Source: CBDUMN01 sp965368335
GTDB lineage: Bacteria > Pseudomonadota > Alphaproteobacteria > Rhodospirillales > JAPHRK01
Direction of reading: 5' to 3'
Assembly (NCBI GenBank): GCA_965368335.1
Contig: CBDUMN010000006.1
Span: forward strand, 1 to 61,401
DNA length: 61,401 nt
A program made the translations under genes and the position numbers. This document shows positions 48,473-56,969 of this stretch, piece after piece; position 1 is the first letter of the stretch; each line of letters opens with the position of its first letter. Under the pieces are notes generated by a model. That model searched no databases. It was not told where the DNA came from and saw only the letters and a program-made list of their open reading frames with translations.

Positions 48473-50515
48473 TCACACCTTAGTTAGAAGGTAAGTGCCG
48501 GTGATAACCAGCAGTGAAATAACAATGGATGTTATGGCGGCGCTTTGTTGCCCCATGTGAGCGGCTTTCTCCCCCTGAATTTCCGCACTTTGAAGCTCTT
48601 CAATCTCTTTCCTGGCGGCCGAATATTCAGACATTGCAAGCTGGAAGTCTCTTTCATCGACTTTCCGTCGCTCAGGATTGTCGAGGAGGTTGTAGAGTTC
48701 GGGCAAGCTGCCCCGGCGGACGACGCGAGGGATTTCAGCTTCAATTTCCTTGCGCGTGGTGCGGCTGTGATAGACTTCGAGCGCCGGTCCTAAAAGCCCC
48801 CCGATCCAGGCCGATAAATTGGTTAGCGGATCGGTTCGGAAGCGCCATTGAACGATAGCCAGTAGGCTGAGCATGCCCAGTGTGGAGATTTCGGGCTCGG
48901 GTGATGAGTAGGCGGTTAGATGGGATTCCACGTCGTGCCCAAAACGCGCCGCAACAAAAGCGCAGATATGACGATCGATGGGGACCTTGCTTTGGTCGGC
49001 GGTTTTGGCGGCCATGTCCAGTGAGGGCAAGAGAGTGTCGATGGTGACCACATGATAATTGGTGATCAATGGGCTTAAACACTGGAGGCCGGGGACAAGA
49101 GTGTAAAGGCATCGCTCAATACCGTATCCAGGCTCGGTAAAGCTGAGAAAAGACTTTAGTTGTGAGAACTGTTTCCGTTCACCGGAGAAGGCGGCCATAA
49201 TGGTGCCTTGCGCCTCGAACCAATGTTGAACCACGTCATGCCGGATAATTTCCATTGGGATGACGGCTTTTCCGTCTTTTAGGTACTCACTTGCCAATGC
49301 GGGGCCAAAACCTTCGGGCATGAAGTTGAAGCCCCGATAACGTATCGGGGCCTCCGGGTCGAGAATCATGCAGACCTTGGCGACTAAAATTTCTTCAGAA
49401 ACAACCGGGTCGCCGCTGAAGAGGGACTGCATTTGGGCTGCTTCACGAACGGCTTGCGCGGTATCGCCATCCTCCAGGCCACGTTGAAGCCAGGTTTCGA
49501 GGCTCCCGTCTTTTATCCGTTTCGCTGCGTCCTTGGTGTTTTTGATCATGGCCATGGCTAACGGCCTGAGCGATTTGTACTCGTTGCCACCAATCATGAA
49601 ACCGCGTTCGGCAGATGGGGCGGCCTGCTTTTGCTGCGGTGTCATGCGGCGACCATCAATCCAAAGCTCCAACTCTTCGAAAGTCCACCGCTGGGTCTGA
49701 TCGTCCGACAACAAGCCGCGCAAAGGTTCAAGCAGATTGATGGCGATTTTTTCTTCGCCGGCAATGGTCATGTAAGAACCGTGCCGGATTTTCGATGCGA
49801 GAATTTGTTCTTCGGTTTTATGGCCGACGGGATCGTGATCGGAGAGCAGGTAGACCAAGGTGACGCCAATGGCGTACATGTCTGTTGCCACCTGTCCCCG
49901 CCCGCGACCCGCAGGGATGCACATCGCCTGTTCAATAGGCTCAAAAACGAAAGGTTGGTTAAGCCCTGGAGGGCAGGTCAGGCAGTCGCCGATGACCCAT
50001 TCTGTCCGCGCTTCATCCAGATAGAAAATATTGTCGGGTCGTATATTTCTATGAGGAATGCCGCGGGTCGAAAAGTCCCGGGTGAAGATGGTAAACGGTT
50101 CGATAAAGTCTTTGGTGACGTCGTGCGGGCTGATTTTCCTGCCTTCGCCAGCAAGAACTTCGCTGAGTCTTCCTCCTAGTGGACGGTCGTAAATTAAGAC
50201 CGTGACATGATGGCCTGCGGGCGGCCAGAAAACACTGCCCCATTCCCGCAAGGTCAGCAAATGGGAAAAGGTATTGTTGCGTAGTGAGTTGAAAATATCG
50301 GTGCGTGGCAAGGAATCCGGGCTGCAAACCAAGGCAAAGTAGGGGTCGTTGGGCATTTTAACGCTTTCAACGCTAAATGCCTTGGCGTTGGGAGAATCCA
50401 GTTCTGGAAGAGGAATTGTCGGATAAATTTTAAAGGCGTTCCGCAACAGAACAGGGCCGCCGGTGGCTGCGCCGCTCGGTGATGGTGCTACAGTCGCGTT
50501 AGGATCGTCCGCCAT
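48473..50515 (-). CDS. Protein kinase-like protein, probable pseudokinase, with C-terminal membrane anchor
   Basis: This 680-residue protein has a kinase-fold region at about residues 50-290. The catalytic loop reads H155-R156-N157-I-R-P-D-N162, so the catalytic Asp of HRD is Asn. The DFG equivalent is D177-C-L (WVIGDCLTCP). An activation-segment-like stretch and ATDMYAIGVTLVYLL (helix F) follow, as in Ser/Thr kinases. A VAIK lysine and glycine loop are not clear. The central part (about 300-610) is helical and unassigned. The C-terminus has a coiled coil and one membrane helix (AITSIVISLLVITGTYLL). The loss of HRD Asp suggests a scaffold or signalling role, not catalysis. Upstream of the small membrane-protein gene. 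Confidence 0.75.
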   Translation of the reverse strand: MADDPNATVAPSPSGAATGGPVLLRNAFKIYPTIPLPELDSPNAKAFSVESVKMPNDPYFALVCSPDSLPRTDIFNSLRNNTFSHLLTLREWGSVFWPPAGHHVTVLIYDRPLGGRLSEVLAGEGRKISPHDVTKDFIEPFTIFTRDFSTRGIPHRNIRPDNIFYLDEARTEWVIGDCLTCPPGLNQPFVFEPIEQAMCIPAGRGRGQVATDMYAIGVTLVYLLSDHDPVGHKTEEQILASKIRHGSYMTIAGEEKIAINLLEPLRGLLSDDQTQRWTFEELELWIDGRRMTPQQKQAAPSAERGFMIGGNEYKSLRPLAMAMIKNTKDAAKRIKDGSLETWLQRGLEDGDTAQAVREAAQMQSLFSGDPVVSEEILVAKVCMILDPEAPIRYRGFNFMPEGFGPALASEYLKDGKAVIPMEIIRHDVVQHWFEAQGTIMAAFSGERKQFSQLKSFLSFTEPGYGIERCLYTLVPGLQCLSPLITNYHVVTIDTLLPSLDMAAKTADQSKVPIDRHICAFVAARFGHDVESHLTAYSSPEPEISTLGMLSLLAIVQWRFRTDPLTNLSAWIGGLLGPALEVYHSRTTRKEIEAEIPRVVRRGSLPELYNLLDNPERRKVDERDFQLAMSEYSAARKEIEELQSAEIQGEKAAHMGQQSAAITSIVISLLVITGTYLLTKV

Positions 50516-50574
50516 GGATTACCCCGATAAAGTCACATCATTGTCCAGGATATCACGATAAGGCGGCAGGGTTG

Positions 50575-50616
50575 AAAAACAACTAACGCCCGCCAATCGA
50601 AATTGGCGGGCGTTAG
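50575..50616 (-). terminator. Rho-independent terminator for purA
   Basis: CTAACGCCCGCCAAT at 50583-50597 pairs perfectly with 50602-50616 around a 4-nt loop. Read on the minus strand the stem is followed by TTGTTTTTC, a good T-run, 26 bp after the purA stop. Confidence 0.92.
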
Positions 50617-50641
50617 GGGCTTAATTTTATGTGAGGGATTA

Positions 50642-51934
50642 TTAATCCTCAAATGGGTCGTGAACCAAAATGGTGTCTTCCCGCTCCGGGCTGGTTGACA
50701 AAAGCGCGATAGGGGCTTCGATCAACTCTTCGATGCGACGGATATATTTGATCGCCTGTGCCGGGAGATCGGCCCAGGAGCGAGCGCCTTCCGTGCTATC
50801 CTGCCAGCCTTCGATGGTTTCGTAGACTGGCTCAGCCTTGGCTTGCTTGATTTGACAACCCGGCAAATGATCAACTTTTTTACCATCAATCATATAACCG
50901 GTGCAGACCTTCAACTCACTGAACCCATCCAAAACATCAAGCTTGGTAAGTGCGATGCCGGTGATGCCGCCGACCTTAACCGCTTGTCGCACCAGGGCGG
51001 CATCGAACCAGCCGCAGCGTCGCGCCCGGCCCGTCGTTGTGCCGAACTCATGGCCGCGTTCGCCCAAACGCTGGCCGTCTTCGTCTTCCAGTTCCGTAGG
51101 GAAGGGGCCCGCGCCGACCCGTGTCGTGTAGGCCTTGGTGATGCCGAGAACATAGTCGATGGCTCCTGGTCCCTGCCCGGATCCAACGGCGGCTTGTCCT
51201 GCGACCACATTGGATGAGGTGACGAAAGGATAGGTTCCATGGTCGATGTCGAGCATGGTGCCTTGCGCTCCTTCGTAAAGGATGCGGCGGCCGGCGCGAC
51301 GGGCCTCATCGAGGCGTTTCCAAACGGTATCGGAATAAGGCAACAGTTTAGGAGCCAGTTCCATCAGGGAGTCGATGATGGGTTGACGTTCCAGTTCGTC
51401 GAAGCCCCAACCGCGAAGCAAGGCGTTATGATGAAAGAGAAGCCGATCAACTTTTTCTTCAATCACGCTGGGTTCGGCCAAGTCGCCGACCCGGATGGCG
51501 CGGCGGGCAACCTTGTCTTCATAGGCCGGGCCGATACCGCGACCGGTGGTGCCGATTTTAGCCTTGCCCAGAGCTTCCTCGCGCGCCATGTCCAGGTTGG
51601 CGTGGAGCGGCAGGATCAGCGGAGCATTGTCGGCGACTTTCAGATTGTCGGGTGTCAGGTCGACGCCCTGTTGGCGCAAGGCGTCAATTTCCTTGAGCAG
51701 ATTCCAGGGGTCGAGAACGACGCCGTTACCGATAATCGACAGCGTACCGGGACGGACAACGCCCGACGGCAGCATGTGAAGTTTATAGGTCACTCCGTCG
51801 ATAACGAGCGTATGTCCTGCATTGTGACCGCCTTGAAAACGCACCACCACATTGGCGCGACGGGAAAGCCAATCGACGATTTTGCCTTTGCCTTCATCCC
51901 CCCACTGAGAACCGATTACCGCTACATTGGCCAT
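50642..51934 (-). CDS. purA: Adenylosuccinate synthetase
   Basis: This 430-residue GTP-dependent enzyme joins IMP and aspartate in AMP synthesis. Signatures are GSQWGDEGKGKIVDWLS at the N-terminus, GGHNAGHTLVIDG, the GIGPAYEDKVARRAIRVGDL block and ILYEGAQGTMLDIDHGTYPFVTSSN. The TTTGRARRCGWFDAALVRQAVKVGGITGIALTKLDVLDG segment follows. Length is standard. It starts 18 bp after hisZ, so hisZ-purA is an operon, and ends in a strong terminator. Confidence 0.97.
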   Translation of the reverse strand: MANVAVIGSQWGDEGKGKIVDWLSRRANVVVRFQGGHNAGHTLVIDGVTYKLHMLPSGVVRPGTLSIIGNGVVLDPWNLLKEIDALRQQGVDLTPDNLKVADNAPLILPLHANLDMAREEALGKAKIGTTGRGIGPAYEDKVARRAIRVGDLAEPSVIEEKVDRLLFHHNALLRGWGFDELERQPIIDSLMELAPKLLPYSDTVWKRLDEARRAGRRILYEGAQGTMLDIDHGTYPFVTSSNVVAGQAAVGSGQGPGAIDYVLGITKAYTTRVGAGPFPTELEDEDGQRLGERGHEFGTTTGRARRCGWFDAALVRQAVKVGGITGIALTKLDVLDGFSELKVCTGYMIDGKKVDHLPGCQIKQAKAEPVYETIEGWQDSTEGARSWADLPAQAIKYIRRIEELIEAPIALLSTSPEREDTILVHDPFED

Positions 51935-51952
51935 GTTCCTAAGCTCCCTCCT

Positions 51953-53098
51953 TTAAGAACCTAAAGGGCGGGGTGACCCGTCCTTGAAGATATGCGTGCA
52001 TTTTTGATCGCGTGCTCTGGCCTCTTCCTCATCAGCGCTCAATGCCGCGACAGTGACCCACCCATCGTTCCGCAGGGCCCTGGCGGCCTCAACGGATGTT
52101 CCCAAAGGCAGGAAAATGCGGTCAGGTTGTTGTGGGGCGGGCAGGGCTCTGAGAATGGAATCAGTGAACAGCGAAACGCCCGTTGCCGGTTCCTTGCCAT
52201 CTGCGCCGGCTCTATAGCGACCGCCGCGTCCCAGCTCTCCCCGTACGCCAAGCGCAAAAAAGGTAAAGGTGACACCCGTGTGATATTCATATCCCCGCCG
52301 TTCCACCGGGTCGATGGTGATGCTTAAATCCGGGGCGGCCTGTCTGATGATATCGATGACAGCCAGAAGAGAATCGATCTCGGTGCGGGCTTTTGGGGAG
52401 ACTTCAAGTTTCCGAAGGGGCGCCAGTGCATGCTCGACCGAACCGCAAGCCTCGATCAGTTGAACGAGAACGGGAGCGGCATCGCCTCCAACGGCAGCGA
52501 CTTCAGCAACATCCTTGCGTTCAAGGGCGAGGTCGAGCCGTGATTCGTCATCGGCTGAAAGGGAAAGCCCTTCCTTGATGGCCATGACCAAGGTCGGCAG
52601 ACCGAGATCAATGGAAAGGCCTTCAACGCCCAGGTCCGACAGGGCCTCGGCAGCCATCAGGATAACCTCGGCATCGCCTTCTGCGGACTGTGCGCCGATC
52701 AACTCGGCGCCGACCTGCCCATATTGGCGCTCTGGGCGTAGTTGAGAGCCTTTGACCCGCAAAACCTGCCCGGCATAGCTCAATCGAAGGGGGCGGGGAA
52801 GATTTGCCAACCGTGTGGTGGCGATCCGGCCTACCTGTACGGTTAAATCCGGGCGCAGCCCCATCATTTGATGAGAAACAGGGTCCATCAGGCGGAATGT
52901 TTGTTTGGCCGTCGCCGCGCCGCTCCCAGAAAGGAGGCTGTCTTCGAATTCGATCAGGGGCGGTTTGACCCGGTCGAAGCCGTTGGCGGCAAAGACGGAG
53001 ACGGTCTTCTCAACCACAGCAGCCTCAAAGGCCGCATCGGGAGATAACACGTCCCGCAGACCCGCGGGCAACAATGCTTTTTTCGATTTGTCGCTCAT
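51953..53098 (-). CDS. hisZ: ATP phosphoribosyltransferase regulatory subunit HisZ
   Basis: This 381-residue protein is a class II aminoacyl-tRNA synthetase-like paralogue of HisRS that activates the short form of HisG at the first step of histidine synthesis. Visible are LLPAGLRDVLSPDAAFE, FDRVKPPLIEFEDSL, the motif 2-like FRLMDPVSHQMMGLRPDLTVQVGRIA and the RRGYEYHTGVTFTFFALGVRGELGRGGRYRA stretch. It lacks the anticodon-binding domain of HisRS. hisG is not in the window. It precedes purA by 18 bp on the same strand. Confidence 0.93.
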   Translation of the reverse strand: MSDKSKKALLPAGLRDVLSPDAAFEAAVVEKTVSVFAANGFDRVKPPLIEFEDSLLSGSGAATAKQTFRLMDPVSHQMMGLRPDLTVQVGRIATTRLANLPRPLRLSYAGQVLRVKGSQLRPERQYGQVGAELIGAQSAEGDAEVILMAAEALSDLGVEGLSIDLGLPTLVMAIKEGLSLSADDESRLDLALERKDVAEVAAVGGDAAPVLVQLIEACGSVEHALAPLRKLEVSPKARTEIDSLLAVIDIIRQAAPDLSITIDPVERRGYEYHTGVTFTFFALGVRGELGRGGRYRAGADGKEPATGVSLFTDSILRALPAPQQPDRIFLPLGTSVEAARALRNDGWVTVAALSADEEEARARDQKCTHIFKDGSPRPLGS

Positions 53099-53170
53099 CT
53101 TACCGTATTGGAATATTCAACTGCGTTGGACCTCAGGGGTGTAGCCGGAAAATGGGCCAACGGCAAACGG

Positions 53171-53200
53171 AAAAAAAATGATAACGACATGTTTTTATCG
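53171..53200 (-). terminator. Weak terminator downstream of the nuclease-like gene
   Basis: On the minus strand a short stem (GATAA/TTATC, complementary to 53195-53199 and 53180-53184) is followed by eight T (complement of 53171-53178). It lies 10-40 bp after the stop of the nuclease-like gene at 53211. The stem is only 5 bp. Confidence 0.4.
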
Positions 53201-53210
53201 CCGAAAACAG

Positions 53211-53687
53211 TTACTTCCGGCCTTGAAAGTCATCGGGCTTGAAACGAAGCGAGCGCCACATACCGCTCCGGGTTTTTTTTGCGGCATACTGTGATCGCGC
53301 ATAACGGTCAGCCTCACCCGGAATAATTACCGCCCAACCGTTAAGCACCATTTGTTCGTTGATATCCATCCCCATGAGGTAGCAAACAGCCAGCGGTCGC
53401 CCGGCTTTATCAACGGCTTTGCCTTGCTTTTCACATTCGACGGCGTGGTTTTGAACCAGCATATCGAGGGTGCGGCGCGCAGTTTTCCCGCAGGGAAACT
53501 CTTTCCCTTTGGTGCTCAGGCATTTTTCGTGAAGTAAGGGGGCATTCAACGACCATAACGCCACTTCCGTTTCGCCGAATTTCAACGTATTGCCGTCAAC
53601 TACCGTCGGTGTGCCTTTAAAGTCGGCTGCTTGAGCCGGAGAGAGTGAGGCGAGAAGGAAGAGGCAAAAGCCAATGATGGTGCGCAT
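53211..53687 (-). CDS. Secreted thermonuclease-fold (SNase-like) protein, probably inactive
   Basis: This 158-residue protein has a signal peptide (MRTIIGFCLFLLASLSPAQA) and an SNase-like OB-fold with PTVVDGNTLKFGETEVALWSLNAP, CGKTARRTLDMLVQ, AVCYLMGMDINEQMVLNGWAVI and the end segment YAAKKTRSGMW. Key catalytic positions are altered: the usual DGDT is D31-G-N33-T and the usual acidic pair in GIDAPE reads SLNAPL. Two or more Cys may form disulfides. It is therefore expected to have lost nuclease activity. It is monocistronic, upstream of hisZ by about 112 bp. Confidence 0.82.
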   Translation of the reverse strand: MRTIIGFCLFLLASLSPAQAADFKGTPTVVDGNTLKFGETEVALWSLNAPLLHEKCLSTKGKEFPCGKTARRTLDMLVQNHAVECEKQGKAVDKAGRPLAVCYLMGMDINEQMVLNGWAVIIPGEADRYARSQYAAKKTRSGMWRSLRFKPDDFQGRK

Positions 53688-53825
53688 AAAGAAACCGCTT
53701 CGTAAGGAATGGTAGAGTGTCTATGTCATCGCCGGTTACCGTCCAGAGCGCCATGATTCCGGTCAATTGCTTGAGGGGGTATTGATCGGAAAACAGCGGG
53801 CTTTACATAACAAAACGGTATCAAT

Positions 53826-53870
53826 TTCCTCAATCATCACTTATGAGTCCGAACAGTGATGATTGAGGAA
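53826..53870 (+). promoter_or_regulatory. 16-bp perfect hairpin covering the pit ribosome binding site
   Basis: TTCCTCAATCATCACT at 53826-53841 is the exact complement of 53855-53870, with a 13-nt loop. The 3-prime arm ends in GATTGAGGAA, whose GAGGAA lies 16 to 21 bases before the ATG of the phosphate transporter gene at 53886 and includes the best ribosome site there. In RNA the stem would hide it. This suggests translational control, thermal or ligand-dependent, or a dispersed palindromic element that landed here. Confidence 0.65.
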
Positions 53871-53885
53871 GCGGGACGCTGAAAT

Positions 53886-55448
53886 ATGGCGGATGGAAAT
53901 AGCCCCAAAGATCTTAAAAAGCTTCATAAAGAGCTGAAGGGAATCGATCAGATCGGCCAGGCGGCCCATGAAAGCGGGCAGCTTGTCACCAAGTACGGGG
54001 TTGTTCTTGTATTCATGGCGATCGTGCTGGTGATCTCGTTTTACCAGGGAGGGGCCGGAGACAACGGCATCTATATCATCATTGCCGGTTTGCTGGGGGC
54101 CTATATGGCGCTTAATATCGGCGCGAATGATGTCGCCAATAACATCGGTCCGGCAGTTGGGTCCCGCGCATTAACGATGATTGGCGCGCTGATCATTGCG
54201 GCAGTTTTTGAGGCTGCCGGTGCGATTTTTGCCGGTGGCGATGTGGTCAAGACCATTTCTAAAGGCATTATCGCCCCTGAATTGATGCCCGATACCGAAA
54301 CCTTCATTTTGTCCATGATGTCGGCTCTGCTTGCGGCTGCGGTCTGGGTTAACCTCGCCACCGTTATCGGCGCGCCGGTTTCAACCACCCATGCTGTAGT
54401 TGGCGGCGTCATGGGGGGCGGTATCATCGCCACGGGGGTCAATGCGGTCAACTGGGCGACGATGGGGAAAATTGCCGCCAGTTGGATTATTTCTCCGGTG
54501 CTTGGCGGCGTTATCGCCGCACTTTTTTTAGCCCTTATCAAGCACCAGATCGTTTTTAAGGAAGATCGGGTAAGTGCGGCCAAACGCTGGGTTCCTATCC
54601 TTGTGAGCATCATGGTTTCGGTATTCGCCATGTACCTGATGAAAAAGGGCCTGAAGAAGATCTGGAAACCAGACTGGTGGGTTGTTGTCGCCACCGGAGC
54701 CGCTTTATTCGCCGCTTCAATTGCCATTATCCGGCCGATGGTGGCGCGGGCCGCTGAAGGGATCGAGAACCGTCGCAAAGCGGTGAGCGAATTATTTACT
54801 CTGCCGTTGATTGTTTCGGCCGCGATGTTGAGTTTCGCTCATGGCGCGAATGATGTGGCCAATGCTATCGGTCCTCTGGCTGCCATTGTCGGGGCGGCCA
54901 GTACCGGCGAAATCGTTACGATGGTCCAAGTGCCTCTCTGGGTTATGGGGATCGGTGCTGCAGGCATTTCGGCCGGTCTGTTGCTGTTTGGTCCCAAGTT
55001 GGTTCGGATGGTCGGAGAGAAAATCACCAAACTCGACCGGATGCGGGCGTTTTGCGTTGCGCTATCGGCAGCCATTACGGTGCTTGTCGCTTCGGCCTTG
55101 GGGCTGCCGGTGAGCTCGACCCATATTGCCGTTGGCGCTGTTTTCGGTGTCGGTTTTTACCGGGAGTTTTTAGCCAACAAGCAACGCATTCAAAAAGAAG
55201 CGGAGCGCGAGGCGATGTTTGTTGAGAGTATCGTTTTACAAAGCCATGGCTCATTGGAGGATAAGGGGCCGTCACCGAAGGAAATCAGAAAAGCCGAAAA
55301 AGCAAAACGCCGCAAGCTGGTGCGGCGTCAGCATTTGATGACTATCGTATCGGCTTGGTTGATTACCGTGCCCCTTGCGGGATTGTTGGCTGCAGCGTTT
55401 TTCCTCGCGTTGAACGGGTTCCTCGGAAACGAAAATCCACTTACTTAA
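53886..55448 (+). CDS. pit: Inorganic phosphate transporter, PiT family
   Basis: This 520-residue inner-membrane protein has the twin PiT signatures: MALNIGANDVANNIGPAVGSRALTMIGALIIAA in the N-terminal half and SFAHGANDVANAIGPLAAIVGA in the C-terminal half. VIGAPVSTTHAVVGGVMGGG and LGLPVSSTHIAVGAVFGVGFYREF are the matching substrate-loop repeats. About 11 membrane helices are visible, with an N-terminal cytosolic segment of about 40 residues and a basic C-terminal loop. It imports metal-phosphate by proton symport. No PhoU-like gene is adjacent. It overlaps the convergent neighbour by 8 bp. Confidence 0.93.
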   Translation: MADGNSPKDLKKLHKELKGIDQIGQAAHESGQLVTKYGVVLVFMAIVLVISFYQGGAGDNGIYIIIAGLLGAYMALNIGANDVANNIGPAVGSRALTMIGALIIAAVFEAAGAIFAGGDVVKTISKGIIAPELMPDTETFILSMMSALLAAAVWVNLATVIGAPVSTTHAVVGGVMGGGIIATGVNAVNWATMGKIAASWIISPVLGGVIAALFLALIKHQIVFKEDRVSAAKRWVPILVSIMVSVFAMYLMKKGLKKIWKPDWWVVVATGAALFAASIAIIRPMVARAAEGIENRRKAVSELFTLPLIVSAAMLSFAHGANDVANAIGPLAAIVGAASTGEIVTMVQVPLWVMGIGAAGISAGLLLFGPKLVRMVGEKITKLDRMRAFCVALSAAITVLVASALGLPVSSTHIAVGAVFGVGFYREFLANKQRIQKEAEREAMFVESIVLQSHGSLEDKGPSPKEIRKAEKAKRRKLVRRQHLMTIVSAWLITVPLAGLLAAAFFLALNGFLGNENPLT

Positions 55449-56043
55449 TGTTGAAGGTTTCCTTGCGCACCGTTTTGCCAACGGCCTTTGCGACGAAGGG
55501 AACCATGCTGCGAGTGAGTGAGTGGCTGTCGGCGGCTGAGACTTCGGTGACTGCCCAGCCATGCCAGACACGGCGTTTCGCCTCTCTATCGTCAAGCGTA
55601 ACATCGAGGCGGTATTTGGATTTTGTGCCTTCGCCCTGGTGTTGGTCGCCCTCGTTTACCAAGCCGCCCCGGCTTGAGTTGAAAATATTGAGCTTGGCCG
55701 TCGTGTTGTCGCCGCCATCCCAAGAGCCTTGGTTGGTCAACTCAACCACAGAGCGTCGATCTTGACCGCCCCAACTGCCGAGTTCTCCACGTGTTTCAAA
55801 AGTCAGGACAAGTGGTGAATTATCCGAAATGGAAAACCCGGCATCACGCAGAGCTTTTTCAAAGTCCTGCTTTATGACCATGTTTTCATCGGAATTGTCG
55901 AGAGGGCTTACGGTGATGGTTGCACCGGCCTGAATACTCTTGAATGCAACCGCGTTGATCTGACCGTCACCGGCTAAAGCGGAAGAAAAAGCGGTTGCGG
56001 TCAAAAAAATTGCGGTAGTCAGCGTTCGGGTCAGCTTGCCCAT
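55441..56043 (-). CDS. Secreted protein of unknown function (DUF4136-like)
   Basis: This 200-residue protein has a signal peptide (LTRTLTTAIFLTATAFSSALA) and a mature domain with alternating strands: ATITVSPLDNSDENMVIKQDFEKALRDAGFSISDNSPLVLTFET near the start and YRLDVTLDDREAKRRVWHGWAVTEV later. This loosely resembles DUF4136-type envelope proteins, where a strand-helix start is followed by a low-complexity insert. The assignment is weak. It is convergent with the phosphate transporter gene, sharing 8 bp at the stop codons, and divergent from the TauE-like gene. Confidence 0.7.
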   Translation of the reverse strand: MGKLTRTLTTAIFLTATAFSSALAGDGQINAVAFKSIQAGATITVSPLDNSDENMVIKQDFEKALRDAGFSISDNSPLVLTFETRGELGSWGGQDRRSVVELTNQGSWDGGDNTTAKLNIFNSSRGGLVNEGDQHQGEGTKSKYRLDVTLDDREAKRRVWHGWAVTEVSAADSHSLTRSMVPFVAKAVGKTVRKETFNIK

Positions 56044-56227
56044 TCTTTTAAGGCCTCATTGCGATGGTTGGATTCGGGGACGGTCTTTGCCAAAGAAAAT
56101 CCCATTCTTTGACCGTGATCATGGAACCTGAGTGGACTCCTGTCAACAAATGCCCAAAGATACCAACGGGATAAAACATCTTAATCCTAAACTATCGCGC
56201 AAAGAGCGCAGATATCGGACGCTGTTT

Positions 56228-56965
56228 ATGGACAATGCTCAGTTTATTGAAATCGCCACACTAATTTCGGCGTTTTCGTTTGGTTTTTTAAGCTCCGTTC
56301 ATTGTGTCGGAATGTGCGGAGGGATCGCAGGAGCTTTGTCGTTGAGCATTCCGGGAGGACGGCAAGCAAGCCGTGGGCGACAGATTTTTTACAGCGCTTG
56401 TTACAATTTTGGGCGTATTTTCAGTTACGGCGTTGCGGGAACGATTGCCGCTGGGATCAGCTTTGAGACGGTGACGTTTTTTAGTCCTGAGGCTGGGCTG
56501 ATTTTTTTGCGAATTCTTTCTGCGGTGATTTTGGTGTCCATGGGGTTTTACTTGGCGGGATGGTTCCCATCATTTGCAACCTTGGAACAAGTTGGAATTC
56601 CTTTATGGCGACGGCTTGAGCCGCTTGGGAGAAAGTTTCTGCCCTTGAAGTCTCCCCTTTATGCATTTGGCTATGGTGCGGTTTGGGGATGGTTGCCTTG
56701 TGGCCTTGTTTATTCGGTGTTGCTTTATTCCGCATCAGCGGGAACTTCCCTTCAGGGAGGATTGACCATGATCATGTTCGGAATGGGGACACTTCCGGCA
56801 GTCTTCGGCATCTCGATGGCTTCGCAATGGTTCCTTGCCATGCGTCGCAAAGACGCGGTAAGAAAAGCTATTGGATTAACGGTTGTTGTTTTGGGAATGG
56901 CCAGCTTGATCTATACTGGTAGCCTGTTAGGAGAGGACTGCGCCGTTTGTGGCGTTGAAAAGTAG
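56228..56965 (+). CDS. Sulfite exporter TauE/SafE family protein (urease accessory/DsbD-like membrane protein)
   Basis: This 245-residue membrane protein has about six helices and the pattern SSVHCVGMCGGIAGALSLS near the start, then YNFGRIFSYGVAGTIAAGI and FGYGAVWGWLPCGLVYSVLLYSASAG. This is the group often annotated as sulfite exporter TauE/SafE and found with cytochrome cbb3/copper genes. A C-terminal CAVC pair (GEDCAVCGVEK) could bind metal. Copper handling is inferred from the family and from SCO and PCuAC encoded nearby. ATG 56228 is used because the family N-terminus begins there; upstream in-frame GTG 56132 and ATG 56150 would add a basic cytosolic segment. Confidence 0.78.
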   Translation: MDNAQFIEIATLISAFSFGFLSSVHCVGMCGGIAGALSLSIPGGRQASRGRQIFYSACYNFGRIFSYGVAGTIAAGISFETVTFFSPEAGLIFLRILSAVILVSMGFYLAGWFPSFATLEQVGIPLWRRLEPLGRKFLPLKSPLYAFGYGAVWGWLPCGLVYSVLLYSASAGTSLQGGLTMIMFGMGTLPAVFGISMASQWFLAMRRKDAVRKAIGLTVVVLGMASLIYTGSLLGEDCAVCGVEK

Positions 56966-56969
56966 ACGG

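Noticed and set aside
48473..50515. Active Ser/Thr protein kinase
   Set aside because: The catalytic Asp is Asn (HRN) and the ATP-binding lysine and glycine loop are not evident, so pseudokinase is the better call.
53688..53825. Pho box ahead of the phosphate transporter
   Set aside because: No pair of CTGTCAT-like repeats with proper spacing was found.
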